Assembly: GCA_964386565.1 (NCBI GenBank) | Contig: CAYLRU010000022.1 | Location: 1 to 48,376, forward strand | DNA from: CAYLRU01 sp964386565 | GTDB lineage: Bacteria; Desulfobacterota; Desulfobacteria; Desulfobacterales; UBA5616 | Length of the DNA: 48,376 nt | Reading direction: 5' to 3' | Part shown: in pieces, positions 8,472 through 16,540 of the stretch | Layout: every line of letters begins with the position of its first letter | Position numbering within the stretch: the stretch's first letter is position 1 | Notes under the pieces: generated by a model | Database searches by the model: none | The model's input: the letters and a program-made list of their open reading frames with translations, nothing else | What the model was told of the DNA's origin: nothing | Made by a program: the position numbers and the translations under genes

Positions 8472-8783
8472 ATGAGCAGGCAAAAGTTTAACAGCGTTGT
8501 TCTGTTTTGGCTTATCACTGTATTTTCTATTTTATTGGCATATTTTACCTATATCGTTAAAAATATCTCCCTTGAATCCGAAAAGGGAACCCTGGTTTTC
8601 GGATTTTTGCTTTTCCTTTACCTGTGCTGGTTCATTTATGATACCTTTGTTTCAAATTACAGCACTTCCCTGATAGACGCCGTCAAATTCAATTTGACCA
8701 GGAACCCGGCGATTTGGTCAATGTACTGCTACTGGGCGGCTTTTCTGGTCCTTCCGATTATATATGCCCTTTTTTGTGTATAA
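8472..8783 (+). CDS. small integral membrane protein of unknown function
   Basis: 103 residues; I do not recognise the family. The sequence shows three probable membrane helices: about residues 8-28 (VVLFWLITVFSILLAYFTYI), 41-58 (LVFGFLLFLYLCWFIY) and 82-101 (MYCYWAAFLVLPIIYALFC), joined by short polar loops. It is rich in aromatic residues. The ATG at 8472 has AGAGGG five bases upstream, and a strong hairpin with a T run at 8831-8862 lies downstream, so it looks like a complete one-gene transcription unit. Both neighbours are on the opposite strand, which gives no functional hint. Confidence 0.65.
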   Translation: MSRQKFNSVVLFWLITVFSILLAYFTYIVKNISLESEKGTLVFGFLLFLYLCWFIYDTFVSNYSTSLIDAVKFNLTRNPAIWSMYCYWAAFLVLPIIYALFCV

Positions 8784-8819
8784 CCTGAACCTTGCATGAA
8801 AATTTTTTTGGCAAAACAG

Positions 8820-9437
8820 TCACATTCGAACGACCTGCCAGCAGATCGGCAGGTCGTTTTTTACAATGGATGCAATATGACCGTCGAAGTATACGTGCTC
8901 CACGCTGAATAGCCTGCCGTTAAAATGGATGACTAAATTCATTTCATCCGGAATATCGATGATACGGCATTTCAGCATGTCCTTTATCCCCGTTCCCTTC
9001 AGTTTGATGAAGGCTTCCTTTGCCGTCCAGTATCGGTAAAACGTAACAAAGGGGTCCGCATCAGAAAGGGCCCATTCCGCCCGGACGGCCACCTTTTTGA
9101 AAAGCCCGGTATTGCACGACCTGATTTCCTCCAGATCCAGTCCCACGGGATCGGTGGACACGACACCGCCCACAAAGAACGGCTTGTGGGTAATGGACCA
9201 GTAATATCCATTGGAAGGAAGGGGCACACCGTCCGTATTTTTTTCCAAATCTCCGAGGTCAACCCGGCTTCGTTTCGCCGACAACATAAGGGCTCTTCTG
9301 GCATGACGGCTTAAATAAGCCACCCGCTGTTTCGGGGACAGATCCCGATTCTTTTCGGGAACAGGGAGTATAACGGGATACAAGGCATTCAACCGGCTTG
9401 TTTTACATCCTTTCCGGGACTTAAGATCATCCTGCAA
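8820..9437 (-). CDS. 4'-phosphopantetheinyl transferase superfamily protein
   Basis: Up to 205 residues. Sfp-type motifs are visible: WSITHKPFFVGGVVS, then the magnesium-binding segment PVGLDLEEI, and the WxxKEAxxK motif as YWTAKEAFIKLKG. It should transfer the phosphopantetheine arm from CoA to a serine of a carrier protein. The start is uncertain: the open frame begins with TTG at 9437, overlapping the upstream synthetase gene by 49 bp without a ribosome site. A TTG at 9392 overlaps the synthetase stop codon (TTGA), would give MNALYPVILPVPE, and looks equally or more natural; that is typical of translational coupling. No carrier protein or synthase gene is nearby, so the target is unknown. 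Confidence 0.85.
   Translation of the reverse strand: MQDDLKSRKGCKTSRLNALYPVILPVPEKNRDLSPKQRVAYLSRHARRALMLSAKRSRVDLGDLEKNTDGVPLPSNGYYWSITHKPFFVGGVVSTDPVGLDLEEIRSCNTGLFKKVAVRAEWALSDADPFVTFYRYWTAKEAFIKLKGTGIKDMLKCRIIDIPDEMNLVIHFNGRLFSVEHVYFDGHIASIVKNDLPICWQVVRM
8831..8862 (+). terminator. intrinsic terminator inside the end of the opposing gene
   Basis: A perfect 9-bp stem (CGACCTGCC at 8831-8839, GGCAGGTCG at 8848-8856) with an 8-nt loop is followed by six Ts (8857-8862). It faces the plus strand and lies 48 bp past the stop of the small membrane protein gene. It overlaps the last codons of the phosphopantetheinyl transferase gene on the minus strand. Confidence 0.85.
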
Positions 9438-11557
9438 TCCGCGACAGTGGCACCGCCCCCCTCCTGGTGAACCAGCAGGGGATTGATGTCCATCTCCAGG
9501 ATTTCCGGGTGGTTGACGGCAAGATCCGACAATCTGACCATGGTTCGGTTGAGTTCCTCCACATCCGCCTTGGGCTTATTTCGAAATCCGTTTAACAATT
9601 TAAAGGACCGGATGGACCGGATCATTCTCCGTGCCTCGTTTCTCTGAATCGGGGCCAGGCGAAAGACCACATCCTGAAGGACTTCCACAAGAATACCCCC
9701 AAGGCCGAACATCAGCAACGGACCGAATACGGGATACCGGTTTATACCGACAATAATTTCATCACCCGACGGTGCCATTTTCTGTACGATAACACCGTCG
9801 ATCACCGCTTCGGCATTAAAAGCCCGTGCCGCATCGACAATCTCTTCAAAGGCGGCTCTTACCCCGTCCCTGTCCGTCACATTCAATTTCACCCCTTTAG
9901 CATCGGATTTGTGGAGAATCTGCTCCGACGAAATTTTCATTGCCACGGGAAAGCCGATTTTTTCCGCAATATCACAGGCCTCATGCGAATCAACCGCCAA
10001 CCGGGTGGGCAGGACCCTGAATCCGTAGCATTCCAGGATTTGCGTGCCTTCCACCTCGCCCAGGTGCAACTTTCCCTTATCCTGACACGCCCTAATAATA
10101 CTCCTGGCCTTGTCGCAGTCGTAAGTGAACGAATACTGGGCCAAGTGCTGCCGGTTCAACCAGTTGGCATATTTATACAGGACCCCGAATGCCTTGGCCG
10201 CATCTTCGGGAAAGCGAAATACCGGTATGCCTTTTTCCTGCAGGTACTTCACACCGGAAGACACGTCGACGATCCCCATAAAAGAACATAAAATCGGTTT
10301 ATGGGATCGCCGGGCAATACGGGCAATGGCCTTGGCTGTTTCCAGTGCGTTGGTCATGGATTGCGGTGTCAGGATGACCAGGGCACCGTCCACGCCTTCA
10401 TCCCGTATGACGGCCCACAGGGCATTTTCATACCGTTCAGGGGCCGCGTCGCCGATGATGTCAACAGGGTTGTGAAGATTCGCCGTTTTGGGCAGATGGC
10501 TGGCCAGAGCCTCAATGGTGTCTGTCTTGAACTCGGAAAGCCGAAGGCCGGAAGACACCGTCATGTCCGTGGCCACAATTCCGGGCCCGCCTGCATTGGT
10601 AACGATGGCCACGCGGTTGCCGTCCGGTACTTTCCGCCTGAATTTTCCAAGAGTACTCTCGTTCTTATAGGCAAACACGCCGGCATAATCAAACAGCTCG
10701 TTGATGGTGTTAATCCGAATAATGCCGGCCTGCTGAAAAATAGCGTCATACACCCCTTCTGACCCGGCCAGGGAACCTGTGTGGGATGCCGCGGCCTGGG
10801 CCCCGGCAGACGTCCTCCCGGATTTAATGGCCAGAATCGGCGTCGGCCGATCGCCGGATGTAATCTCTTTAACCTGTTGAATAAACTCCGGTCCCCGTCG
10901 CAGTTCTTCCAGGTAGATCATGATGACTTCGGTATCCAGATCGTAATGCAGGTAGTTGAGCAGGTCAAGCTCGTCTACATCCGCCTTGTTGCCGATGGAA
11001 ATGAATTTTGAAAATCCGAAATCCCGGTCCGCGGCAAAGTCCAGAACCGCCGTACACAGAGCCCCGCTCTGGGAAATAAAGGAAATATTTCCGGCCTTGG
11101 GCATCCGTGTAGAAAAACTGGCGTTGAGCCGAACGGCGGGCAAAGGATTGATGACACCCAGGCAGTTCGGACCCACCAGCCGAATCCCCGCACCCTTACA
11201 GATAGAAACGATCTGATTTTCAATTTCGCGGCCTTCGGAGCCCACCTCCCTGAAACCGGCCGAGACGATCACAATGCCCTTTACGCCTTTTTCAGCGGAT
11301 TCCTCCGCAGCTTTAAGGGCAAGCCTGGGAGGCAATATCAGCATGGCCAGATCCAACTCGTCGGGGATTTCCGTTACCGAGGGATAGGCCCGGACGCTTA
11401 ACACCGACCGGGCATTCGGGTTGACGGGATAAAGCGTGCCGGTGAAACCGCCTCTTAGGATATTGGCAAAAATGTCATGCCCCACTTTTCCGGCTGATGT
11501 GGAAGCGCCCACAACAGCCACTGACTTTGGGGAAAAAATTGCATTTAATTTTTCCAT
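9389..11557 (-). CDS. acyl-CoA synthetase (NDP-forming), fused alpha-beta acetate-CoA ligase type
   Basis: 722 residues with the complete fused architecture. An N-terminal CoA-binding domain (FSPKSVAVVGAS near residue 8) leads into succinyl-CoA-synthetase-like domains (VGPNCLGVINP, FISQSGALCTAVLDFA). The phospho-histidine region follows as SHTGSLAGS near residue 258. A C-terminal ATP-grasp (beta) domain ends with the region around MDINPLLVHQEG. The enzyme interconverts acyl-CoA plus ADP and phosphate with acid plus ATP, giving substrate-level phosphorylation during acetyl-CoA or organic acid metabolism. It lies 8 bp after rsmI and overlaps the phosphopantetheinyl transferase gene. The acyl substrate cannot be read from sequence. 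Confidence 0.9.
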   Translation of the reverse strand: MEKLNAIFSPKSVAVVGASTSAGKVGHDIFANILRGGFTGTLYPVNPNARSVLSVRAYPSVTEIPDELDLAMLILPPRLALKAAEESAEKGVKGIVIVSAGFREVGSEGREIENQIVSICKGAGIRLVGPNCLGVINPLPAVRLNASFSTRMPKAGNISFISQSGALCTAVLDFAADRDFGFSKFISIGNKADVDELDLLNYLHYDLDTEVIMIYLEELRRGPEFIQQVKEITSGDRPTPILAIKSGRTSAGAQAAASHTGSLAGSEGVYDAIFQQAGIIRINTINELFDYAGVFAYKNESTLGKFRRKVPDGNRVAIVTNAGGPGIVATDMTVSSGLRLSEFKTDTIEALASHLPKTANLHNPVDIIGDAAPERYENALWAVIRDEGVDGALVILTPQSMTNALETAKAIARIARRSHKPILCSFMGIVDVSSGVKYLQEKGIPVFRFPEDAAKAFGVLYKYANWLNRQHLAQYSFTYDCDKARSIIRACQDKGKLHLGEVEGTQILECYGFRVLPTRLAVDSHEACDIAEKIGFPVAMKISSEQILHKSDAKGVKLNVTDRDGVRAAFEEIVDAARAFNAEAVIDGVIVQKMAPSGDEIIVGINRYPVFGPLLMFGLGGILVEVLQDVVFRLAPIQRNEARRMIRSIRSFKLLNGFRNKPKADVEELNRTMVRLSDLAVNHPEILEMDINPLLVHQEGGGATVADCRMILSPGKDVKQAG

Positions 11558-11565
11558 ACCGCACC

Positions 11566-12444
11566 TTAACGTATGTTTTTAATTTTCAACATCTCATCGT
11601 AAACGACTTTTTTGGACAATCCCAGCTTGTCTGCAATGGTTTTTGAAAGAACAGCGGGTTTTTCATCATATTTATCCAAAGCGGAGATAATTTCATCTCT
11701 TAAGGATGACTCGGAAACCGGCTTGTTTTCACCGCCGGCAATCAGCAGCGTGCACTCTCCCTTGATTTCACCCCGGTCTTTTAAAATCCCCAGGATTTGG
11801 GAAAGCGGCCCCCTGATAAATTCTTCATGCTGCTTTGTCATCTCCCTGGCCAATACGGCATGCCGGTCTTCCAGCACACCGATCAATTCTTCGAGAAGGG
11901 ATAAAAGTCGCCGCGGGGATTCATACATAATCAGGGTTCGACGGTCGTTTATCATCTCCCTGATCTGTTTCATCCGCCTTTGTTTTTTCCGGTCCAGGAA
12001 CCCGATAAAGACAAATGAATCCGTAGCCAAACCCGATGCACTGAGCGCGGCAATCGGGGCGGTGACCCCCGGAACCGGAACAACGGGAATATTGTTTTTA
12101 ACGGCCGATGTCACCAGCCGATACCCGGGATCCGATACCGTGGGCGTCCCTGCATTGGAAATCAGCGCCACGGTGGAACCGTTTTTCAACCGGCTGATCA
12201 GTCCCGGGGTCCGTTCGTCCTCGTTATGTTCATGATAAGAAATTAAGTGGTTACTGATTTTATAATATTTTAAAAGCCTTGCCGCATGCCGGGTATCTTC
12301 GGCGGCAATGAGGTCCACCGTTTTCAATGTCTCGAGAGCCCGGAGGGTGATGTCCGCCATATTACCGATGGGTGTTGCGACAACATATAAATATCCCGGA
12401 CTTATGTTATGAAAGATATTATCCGTGGGAGAGTTCAAAGGCAT
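11566..12444 (-). CDS. rsmI: 16S rRNA (cytidine(1402)-2'-O)-methyltransferase
   Basis: 292 residues, matching RsmI in length and sequence. The N-terminal SAM-binding fold starts LYVVATPIGNMADITLRALE, followed by AAEDTRHAARLLKYY, SNAGTPTVSDPGYRL and VPVPGVTAPIAALSASG, all RsmI hallmarks. It methylates the ribose 2'-OH of C1402 in the decoding centre of the small subunit. The gene overlaps the end of yraN by 26 bp and is followed 8 bp later by the acyl-CoA synthetase gene. The rsmI-yraN pairing is common in bacteria. The ATG at 12444 has only a weak ribosome site, which suggests coupling to yraN translation. Confidence 0.95.
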   Translation of the reverse strand: MPLNSPTDNIFHNISPGYLYVVATPIGNMADITLRALETLKTVDLIAAEDTRHAARLLKYYKISNHLISYHEHNEDERTPGLISRLKNGSTVALISNAGTPTVSDPGYRLVTSAVKNNIPVVPVPGVTAPIAALSASGLATDSFVFIGFLDRKKQRRMKQIREMINDRRTLIMYESPRRLLSLLEELIGVLEDRHAVLAREMTKQHEEFIRGPLSQILGILKDRGEIKGECTLLIAGGENKPVSESSLRDEIISALDKYDEKPAVLSKTIADKLGLSKKVVYDEMLKIKNIR

Positions 12445-12790
12445 TTTTCATAATCTCTATTCGGGGATTTGCACCCTGGTTTAAAATCGTCACCACATCA
12501 AAACGGGCTTTTTTATTCATCTGGTTGGTCTTTTTTAAATAGAGCAAAGCGGCCATTGAAATTTTTATCTTTTTTTTCCGGGTAATTGAAAATTTGGGAT
12601 CACCAAAACGCATGGACCGCCGGGATTTGACTTCGACAAACACCAGGGTTTCCCGGTCTTTTGCGATGATATCGATTTCTCCCAGTTTTGTTTTGTAGTT
12701 TGTTTCAAGGATCTTATACCCCTGTCCCACTAACAGTTTGGATGCAATCGTCTCGCTGTTTTTCCCGAATCGCTGCTGTGAATTCAACAT
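12419..12790 (-). CDS. YraN family protein (UPF0102, endonuclease-like fold)
   Basis: 123 residues with the family pattern: RFGKNSETIASKLLVGQGYKI at the start, then the nuclease-like core GEIDIIAKD (Glu and Asp) followed by LVFVEVKSRRS, and FDVVTI near the end. The fold is that of Holliday-junction-resolvase-like endonucleases; the cellular role is not settled. The ATG at 12790 has AAGGA seven bases upstream. It lies 44 bp after the thioesterase gene and overlaps rsmI by 26 bp. Confidence 0.92.
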   Translation of the reverse strand: MLNSQQRFGKNSETIASKLLVGQGYKILETNYKTKLGEIDIIAKDRETLVFVEVKSRRSMRFGDPKFSITRKKKIKISMAALLYLKKTNQMNKKARFDVVTILNQGANPRIEIMKNAFELSHG

Positions 12791-12834
12791 GAATCCATCC
12801 TTACATACCTGCAGGAACCATGGCCCAGGGCTCT

Positions 12835-13224
12835 TTATTCACGGGCCAATACATGTTTATCCAGAACAAAACAGGTGAATTCTCCCTTAAACACCGGATC
12901 GCCGTCCCGGGCCACGGTAACGGTTACGACCTGTTTTTTGCCATGGACCGCCTTCACCCCGGCTTCGGCCATAATTTCCTCACCCACGGATACGGGTTTT
13001 AAAAACCTGACATCTGCGGCGCCTAAAACAACATTCGGGTCGTTCACCGCGATCATGGCGGCGTAATCAGCCACCCCAAACACAAAACCACCGTGGACAA
13101 GGCCCAGATCATCCACGGCCATTTCGGAAACGGCCTTAAATTTTACACGACTGAACCCTTTTCCGGTCTCAACGGCTTCACCGCAAAGGCGGTTATCAAT
13201 CTTCTGATGTGTTGCGATGTCCAT
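12835..13224 (-). CDS. PaaI-like hotdog-fold thioesterase
   Basis: 129 residues from the ATG at 13224. The frame is open to a TTG at 13275, but the ATG has AAAGG upstream and starts the conserved domain. The hotdog signature appears as GLVHGGFVFGVADYAAMIAV (residues about 42-61), with the second strand pair around ADVRFLKPVSVGEEI and KKQVVTVTVARDGD. Proteins of this family hydrolyse acyl-CoA thioesters. It heads a leftward run with yraN, rsmI, the acyl-CoA synthetase and the phosphopantetheinyl transferase. Three of these concern acyl or CoA chemistry, although a shared pathway is only inference. Confidence 0.85.
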   Translation of the reverse strand: MDIATHQKIDNRLCGEAVETGKGFSRVKFKAVSEMAVDDLGLVHGGFVFGVADYAAMIAVNDPNVVLGAADVRFLKPVSVGEEIMAEAGVKAVHGKKQVVTVTVARDGDPVFKGEFTCFVLDKHVLARE

Positions 13225-13347
13225 GCTGCACAAGCCTTTTCTTTTTTTACCGTAAAGTTTAATTCCAAAGCGCAATTTTTGATCTTATATTAAGTATTTC
13301 TTGACAAAATAACAAGTTGAAATTAAAAAGCCTGAATTTGCATGGTC

Positions 13348-13458
13348 TCGTAAAAAGCCGGAAAACAACTTTTTATGAAAGTTTCAGGTAGCTGGTGTTT
13401 TTGTTAAACTTTTAATCTCAACACTTAAAACCTGATGAGCCCGGCTTTTTACGAATTT
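13348..13458 (-). repeat. dispersed palindromic repeat, copy A (reverse orientation)
   Basis: A perfect 14-bp terminal inverted repeat, TCGTAAAAAGCCGG at 13348-13361 and CCGGCTTTTTACGA at 13441-13454, encloses a partly self-complementary centre. Its reverse complement aligns along most of its length with the copies at 44161-44270 and 28518-28625 (shared blocks around CGTAAAAAGCCG, TTTTAAGTGTT, ATTAAAA and TGAAACTT). The rest of the 300-bp gap 13276-13574 is AT-rich; only the ribosome site of the next gene is recognisable. Confidence 0.75.
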
Positions 13459-13574
13459 GTCAGATATAACAGATTTATTCTTTTTTTTAAACGGATGAAT
13501 ACAAATATGAAGGTCCTTTTCAAGAGACACGATAAAACCTGAAAAGATCTTTTTAAATGAGGAGTTGATTCATA

Positions 13575-13859
13575 ATGACGCTGACGAAATCGGAAATTGT
13601 GGATAGTATAACGGACAAACTTGGCATTTCACGAAAAATGGGAACGGAAACCCTTGAAACGCTCCTGGAAATCATGAAAAGAACCCTGGAGAACGGTGAA
13701 GACGTTCTTGTGAGCGGGTTTGGAAAATTCTGCGTAAAAGAAAAAAAATCCCGGCGCGGCAGAAATCCATCAACCGGTGAAAAAATGACCCTGCCCAAAC
13801 GAAAAGTAGTTGTGTTTCGTTGTTCTCATATTCTGAGAAAAAAAATTAACGGCGAGTAA
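13575..13859 (+). CDS. ihfA: integration host factor alpha-like DNA-bending protein (HU/IHF family)
   Basis: 94 residues of the HU/IHF fold: MTLTKSEIVDSITDKLGIS at the N-terminus, VLVSGFGKFCVKEKKSRRGR in the beta-arm region, the conserved RNPSTGE tip, and the C-terminal helix. The N-terminus and RRGRNPSTGE are closer to IHF alpha than to HU. It bends DNA in transcription, recombination and replication complexes. GAGGAG lies ten bases before the ATG. It is the only rightward gene between two leftward clusters. The sub-family (IHF alpha versus another HU-like paralogue) is less sure than the fold. Confidence 0.88.
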   Translation: MTLTKSEIVDSITDKLGISRKMGTETLETLLEIMKRTLENGEDVLVSGFGKFCVKEKKSRRGRNPSTGEKMTLPKRKVVVFRCSHILRKKINGE

Positions 13860-13960
13860 TCGCACGAATCCGGGAAAGCTTCAAATCAATAAGCGACCGG
13901 TTTAAAGAGTGCGGCACAATGCCGATATCCGACGCCGGATAGCTTCTCTGCTTGGTACGT

Positions 13961-14004
13961 GAATCCTGCATGAAAGAAGTAAACCTCCGACTCGTGCAGG
14001 ATTC
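13961..14004. repeat. inverted repeat between ihfA and the Gdt1-like gene
   Basis: Perfect 10-bp arms (GAATCCTGCA at 13961-13970 and TGCAGGATTC at 13995-14004) flank 24 bases. It lies between the convergent 3' ends of two genes. There is no T run on either side, so it is not a typical intrinsic terminator. It could be a repetitive palindrome or a processing site. Confidence 0.5.
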
Positions 14005-14031
14005 GGGTGTAAAATAACGTGTTGCCTGTTT

Positions 14032-14319
14032 TTATGACTGACCTCCAAAAAAAGCGGCGGCAAGCGTCCATATCCCCACTGACACAAAGGCGATGCCCGC
14101 TCCAATTCTGATATAATGCTCAGGAACCCAGCGACTGACCGCCGTACCCGCCAGAACGGCCAGCAGAGAACACAAAATCAGCGCCCCGGCGGAACCGATG
14201 AAAACAGGCAGCTTTGAGTCGCTGTTGGACGACAGGAGCAAAGTGGCCAGTTGGGTTTTATCCCCGAGTTCCGCCAGAAACACCAGGCTGAACGTGGTCA
14301 TGAGGACTTTCAAATCCAT
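14032..14319 (-). CDS. TMEM165/GDT1 family membrane transporter (UPF0016)
   Basis: 95 residues with the family motif E-x-G-D-K/R-T-Q as AELGDKTQLATLLLSS near residue 17, and three hydrophobic segments (about 7-28, 38-61 and 70-91). This is a single-copy half-length form; many family members have two such repeats, so the protein probably works as a dimer. Family members transport Mn2+ or Ca2+ (MneA in Vibrio, Gdt1 in yeast). The gene begins 39 bp after the transketolase stop and may share its transcript. No yybP-type leader could be fitted in so short a gap. Confidence 0.88.
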   Translation of the reverse strand: MDLKVLMTTFSLVFLAELGDKTQLATLLLSSNSDSKLPVFIGSAGALILCSLLAVLAGTAVSRWVPEHYIRIGAGIAFVSVGIWTLAAAFFGGQS

Positions 14320-14358
14320 CTGCTCTTTTCCTTATAGTTAAGATAACGCGCCGACCCT

Positions 14359-16380
14359 TTATTTTTTTAAAAGGGCCATTACCTTATTTACGATATTTTC
14401 AGGTGTGTACCCGAATTTTTTCAAAACCGTACTTCCGGGAGCGGACGCGCCGAATCCTTCGATGCCTACCACCGCGTCCTCGTTGCCGGTATACTTCCCC
14501 CACCCCATGGATATGCCGGCCTCAATGGCCAGTCTCGTTTTGACATCCGGCGGCAAAACACGATCCCGGTAACTTCGGGGCATTTTCTCAAACAGTTCCC
14601 AGCTCGGCATGCTGACCACCCGGGCCTGAATCCCCTTTTTATCAAGCATATCCTTTGCCGCCAGGGCAATATGAACTTCGGAACCAGTGGCAATCAGAAT
14701 AATATCCGGTTTGCCCGTCGGCTCTGCCAGCACATAGGCCCCTTTATCCAGACCTTTATCCGAATTGCTGTTTTCCAGGATGGGGAGTTTCTGGCGACTC
14801 AACAACAGTGCCGTTGGACCGTCGGTTATTTTCAGTGCTTTTCGCCATGCCTGGACCGTTTCCACTGCATCGGCCGGACGCACAACAGTGAGCCCCGGAA
14901 TAGCCCTTAATGCGGCAATATGTTCGACGGGCTGATGCGTGGGACCGTCCTCACCCACGGCAATACTGTCGTGGGTGAAGACATAAATCACCGGTAGTTT
15001 CATGATGGCCGCCGCCCGGATGGCCGGCCGCATGTAATCTGAAAAAACAAGAAACGTACCGCCATATGGACGAATGCCGTTGTGCAAAAACATCCCGGAC
15101 ATCACGGCGGCCATGGCATGTTCGCGGACACCGAATCGAATGTTCCGGCCTTCATACGTTCCTTTTTGAAATTCGACGGAGCCGTCCAGATAGGTTTTAT
15201 TGGAAGGGGCAAGATCCGCCGATCCCCCCATCAACGAGGGAAGATTTTTTGCAATGGCGTTTAACACCTTGCCCGAGGCCGCCCGGGTGGCAATGGGGCC
15301 GTCCGACGGCTTAAAATCCGGTATTTCCCGGTCCCATCCATCGGTCAAATAGCCGCTGACGGCATCGGCCCATTGGACCGCCTTGTCGGGATAGGTCTTC
15401 CGGTACGCATCAAACACCTCCTGCCATGCTGCCTCGGCTGCCCGGCCTTTTTCGATACATTGCCGGAAACGGTTCAGGGCTTCCTCCGGAACCTCAAAAA
15501 CCGCACCAACCGGCCATCCGAGATTTTGCTTGGTAAGGCGGACTTCTTCTTCTCCCAGGGGAGCACCGTGGGCATCTGCCGTGTCCTGCTTGTTGGGGCT
15601 GCCGTGGGCGATATGAGTTTTGACCATAATCAAAGAGGGCTTTTCCGTTTCAGCCTTCGCATCTTCAATGGCTTTTGAAACGGCATCTACATCGCTTCCG
15701 TCCGATACTTTTATGACATGCCACTGATATGACTCGAATCGTTTGGCCACATCCTCGGTAAACGTGATATCCGTGGGACCCTCGATGGAAATACGGTTAT
15801 CGTCGTAAATACAGATCAACCGGGAAAGGCCCAGGTGTCCGGCCAAAGAAGCGGCCTCCGATGCAACGCCCTCCATCATGTCGCCGTCTCCGCACATGAC
15901 ATAGGTGTAATGGTCCACGATGTCATGGCCTGGCCGGTTAAAACAGGCGGCCAGATGGCGTTCGGCCATGGCCATGCCCACTGCATTGGCAATCCCCTGG
16001 CCCAACGGGCCGGTGGTTGTTTCCACCCCCGGGGTATGCCCGAATTCAGGATGGCCCGGGGTATTGCTTCCCCATTGCCTGAACTGTTTCAGATCATCAA
16101 GGCTGACGTCGTATCCGGTCAGATAAAGCAGGCTGTAAAGCAGCATGGACGCATGACCGCACGAAAGGACGAATCGATCCCGATCCAGCCAGGCTGGATT
16201 TTGGGGGTTATGTTTCAAAAACCTTGTCCACAGCACATAGGCTGCCGGTGCCAATCCCATGGGAGCGCCCGGATGCCCCGAGTTGGCCTTTTGAACGGCA
16301 TCCATGGACAATGTTCTGATGGTGTTGATACACAAGTTATCGATGTCGGTCGTTTCTGCCGACAATCCTTTAGTCGTCAT
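14359..16380 (-). CDS. tkt: transketolase
   Basis: 673 residues, the normal transketolase length. The frame is open 53 codons further upstream, but ATG 16380 has AAGGAGA at the right spacing and gives the usual N-terminus. The thiamine diphosphate domain shows NSGHPGAPMGLAPAAYVLW and the cofactor motif GDGDMMEGVASEAASL through IYDDNRISIEG. The pyrimidine domain has GVREHAMAAVMSGM and THDSIAVGEDGPTHQPVEH; the C-terminal domain follows (LIATGSEVHIAL). It moves two-carbon ketol units in the non-oxidative pentose phosphate pathway. It lies 160 bp downstream of the radical SAM gene; the gap shows nothing but the ribosome site. Confidence 0.97.
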   Translation of the reverse strand: MTTKGLSAETTDIDNLCINTIRTLSMDAVQKANSGHPGAPMGLAPAAYVLWTRFLKHNPQNPAWLDRDRFVLSCGHASMLLYSLLYLTGYDVSLDDLKQFRQWGSNTPGHPEFGHTPGVETTTGPLGQGIANAVGMAMAERHLAACFNRPGHDIVDHYTYVMCGDGDMMEGVASEAASLAGHLGLSRLICIYDDNRISIEGPTDITFTEDVAKRFESYQWHVIKVSDGSDVDAVSKAIEDAKAETEKPSLIMVKTHIAHGSPNKQDTADAHGAPLGEEEVRLTKQNLGWPVGAVFEVPEEALNRFRQCIEKGRAAEAAWQEVFDAYRKTYPDKAVQWADAVSGYLTDGWDREIPDFKPSDGPIATRAASGKVLNAIAKNLPSLMGGSADLAPSNKTYLDGSVEFQKGTYEGRNIRFGVREHAMAAVMSGMFLHNGIRPYGGTFLVFSDYMRPAIRAAAIMKLPVIYVFTHDSIAVGEDGPTHQPVEHIAALRAIPGLTVVRPADAVETVQAWRKALKITDGPTALLLSRQKLPILENSNSDKGLDKGAYVLAEPTGKPDIILIATGSEVHIALAAKDMLDKKGIQARVVSMPSWELFEKMPRSYRDRVLPPDVKTRLAIEAGISMGWGKYTGNEDAVVGIEGFGASAPGSTVLKKFGYTPENIVNKVMALLKK

Positions 16381-16540
16381 GCTGTCTCTCCTTTTTGTGG
16401 TCTTTTTTACGCTTTCAAATATATGATTTCGATCGAGCAGCCCATCGGCTTGATACAATCCTTTAATTGCAGATGCAAGAAATTTTATGGGCAATAGGCG
16501 GGGTACACTCAGACCAGCTTTAGAAGAATCTGGAAACAAC

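Noticed and set aside
15835..16497. 220-codon frame antisense to transketolase
   Set aside because: Transketolase is unambiguous on the other strand; the frame is Cys/His/Gly-rich shadow sequence.
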